From the NCBI GenBank assembly GCA_963665915.2, contig CAXXSG010000003.1, positions 186,001 to 250,000 on the forward strand: a stretch of 64,000 bases of DNA, written 5' to 3'. This DNA comes from JAFGRU01 sp963665915 (GTDB lineage Bacteria; Desulfobacterota; Desulfuromonadia; Desulfuromonadales; JAAYDE01). A program made the position numbers and the translations under genes. Positions 63,096 to 64,000 of this stretch are shown in pieces. Numbering within the stretch: position 1 is the first letter of the stretch; every line of letters starts with the position of its first letter. The notes below the pieces were generated by a model, which saw only the letters and a program-made list of their open reading frames with translations, had not been told where the DNA came from and made no database searches.

Positions 63096-64000
63096 TTGGG
63101 AAACAAACTTTTTTTAAAACGATTGGAAAAAGAACTCCCTTTTTGGATGGAAAAGGGCTGGGTCAACTCCGGGGCGGATCAGGCTATCCTGGAGCATGTG
63201 GGCAGCCAGGTCGGAGGCAAATCCTATCTCAGCTATGTTTTTGGCATCCTTGGCGTGCTCCTTCTCGGCTCGGGAGTGATTACCTTCTTTGCCGCCAATT
63301 GGGCTGTCATACCCAAAATAGTGAAACTGGGCCTGCTTTTCGGCGGTATGTGGCTGGTTTTCGCTATTGCCGGTTATCTGCTGCGAAACGACAGGGCTCC
63401 TCATCTAGGTCAGGCCGTTACCTTGCTCGGTGTCATCCTGTTCGGTGCCAACATCATGCTGATCGCTCAGATTTACCATATCGACAGCCACTATCCCAAC
63501 GGGGTGCTGCTGTGGTCATTGGGCGGGCTTGTCACTGCGTGGCTGCTCTATTCCCAGCCGGCCCTGATTGCCGCCATTGCTCTGGCCGTGCTCTGGACCG
63601 GCATGGAGTCTTTCGGTTTTCAACGGGGGATGCACGGCTGGTTTATTCCGTTGTGGCTTGCATTTCTGCCGTTGATTTATCGCATGCGATGGAAGCCTGC
63701 CCTGCATGTCTCTCTTATCGGTCTTCTGCTTTGGAGCTTCTTCTCTCTTGAAAACCTGCGCCATCCCCTGTTCGTCGTCCAGGTTTATTTCCTGGCCTAC
63801 CTAGCCCTGTTCCTTGTTGGATTGGTAATGGCGACCTATGAACGTCTGTCGGACTTCGCCGTACCGGTCCAGCGTTATGCTCTCTTGGCGACTCTGGTAA
63901 GCTTTTATGCGCTAACGTTTCCGTGTTTGCAGCTTGGCCATCTCTATCCCCACGGCAAAATCATGCGCCCCGAAATTGCGGGCGGATGGCTGGCCACAAC
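63096..64000 (+). CDS. DUF2157 membrane protein, N-terminal part (runs off window)
   Basis: Open from TTG 63096 (GCGAGG upstream) to the window end without a stop, over 301 codons. The N-terminus LFLKRLEKELPFWMEKGWVNSGADQAILEHV is the soluble DUF2157 head. It is followed by repeated hydrophobic helices such as YLSYVFGILGVLLLGSGVITFFAANW and GQAVTLLGVILFGANIMLIAQIYHI. The family comprises polytopic membrane proteins of unknown function, often followed by a GDYXXLXY-type protein. Confidence 0.85.
   Translation, partial: MGNKLFLKRLEKELPFWMEKGWVNSGADQAILEHVGSQVGGKSYLSYVFGILGVLLLGSGVITFFAANWAVIPKIVKLGLLFGGMWLVFAIAGYLLRNDRAPHLGQAVTLLGVILFGANIMLIAQIYHIDSHYPNGVLLWSLGGLVTAWLLYSQPALIAAIALAVLWTGMESFGFQRGMHGWFIPLWLAFLPLIYRMRWKPALHVSLIGLLLWSFFSLENLRHPLFVVQVYFLAYLALFLVGLVMATYERLSDFAVPVQRYALLATLVSFYALTFPCLQLGHLYPHGKIMRPEIAGGWLAT

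Overview
The window reads as chromosomal DNA of a Gram-negative anaerobe or facultative anaerobe, most likely a deltaproteobacterium of the Desulfuromonadales type. This is an inference from gene content: outer-membrane factor and beta-barrel proteins, many lipoproteins, a TRAP transporter, Rrf2 and NifA-like regulators, an ACR3-type arsenic operon and many c-di-GMP genes. No rRNA, tRNA, CRISPR array or replication origin was seen.

Layout. 0-9 kb is ordinary core or semi-core sequence: the tail of a receiver protein, a methyltransferase, DoxX, a YgiQ-type radical SAM protein, an ABC exporter of the LolD/FtsX type, a GDSL esterase lipoprotein and a MltB-type transglycosylase. 9-21 kb is an accessory region of single genes set in long AT-rich spacers. 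It holds an unknown 270-aa protein, a divergent diadenylate-cyclase-like protein, a TudS-related protein, a SOUL heme-binding protein, a broken hspQ-like gene beside an SRPBCC gene, and a PilZ protein. Many of these genes are followed by a hairpin with a GGCC core, and parts of a dispersed repeat recur between them.

Inside this region is a three-level nested mobile element. An IS1595-family element (13747-17423, duplication TAGTAAA) is split by an IS3-family element (13968-16920, duplication TTG), which is itself split by a group II intron (14721-16392). The intron's reverse transcriptase appears to have lost part of its maturase domain. Farther on, an IS200-type element (20320-20908) has split the signal peptide of a small repeat lipoprotein.

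21-33 kb carries a transglutaminase-like lipoprotein, small conserved proteins, a MocR regulator divergent from a DUF2917 gene around nested inverted repeats, a LysE exporter, a decayed solute-binding gene, a complete DctP-DctQ-DctM TRAP system and a double-ACT protein. 33-48 kb carries a glyoxalase-like protein, a diguanylate cyclase with duplicated periplasmic sensor domains, an arsR-arsC-CMD-acr3 operon, a PHB-depolymerase-type esterase, a methyltransferase, and a hybrid kinase overlapping an HD-GYP response regulator.

48-56 kb is a TetR-controlled multidrug operon that joins a complete RND tripartite pump to an MFS exporter. 56-64 kb holds a beta-barrel protein, a cold-shock protein, a ClC chloride transporter with CBS domains, Rrf2 and GNAT genes, a NifA-like sigma54 activator and the start of a DUF2157 membrane protein that runs off the window.

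The best candidates for under-described biology are the divergent DAC-domain protein, the repeat and hairpin architecture around the accessory genes, and the nested element.
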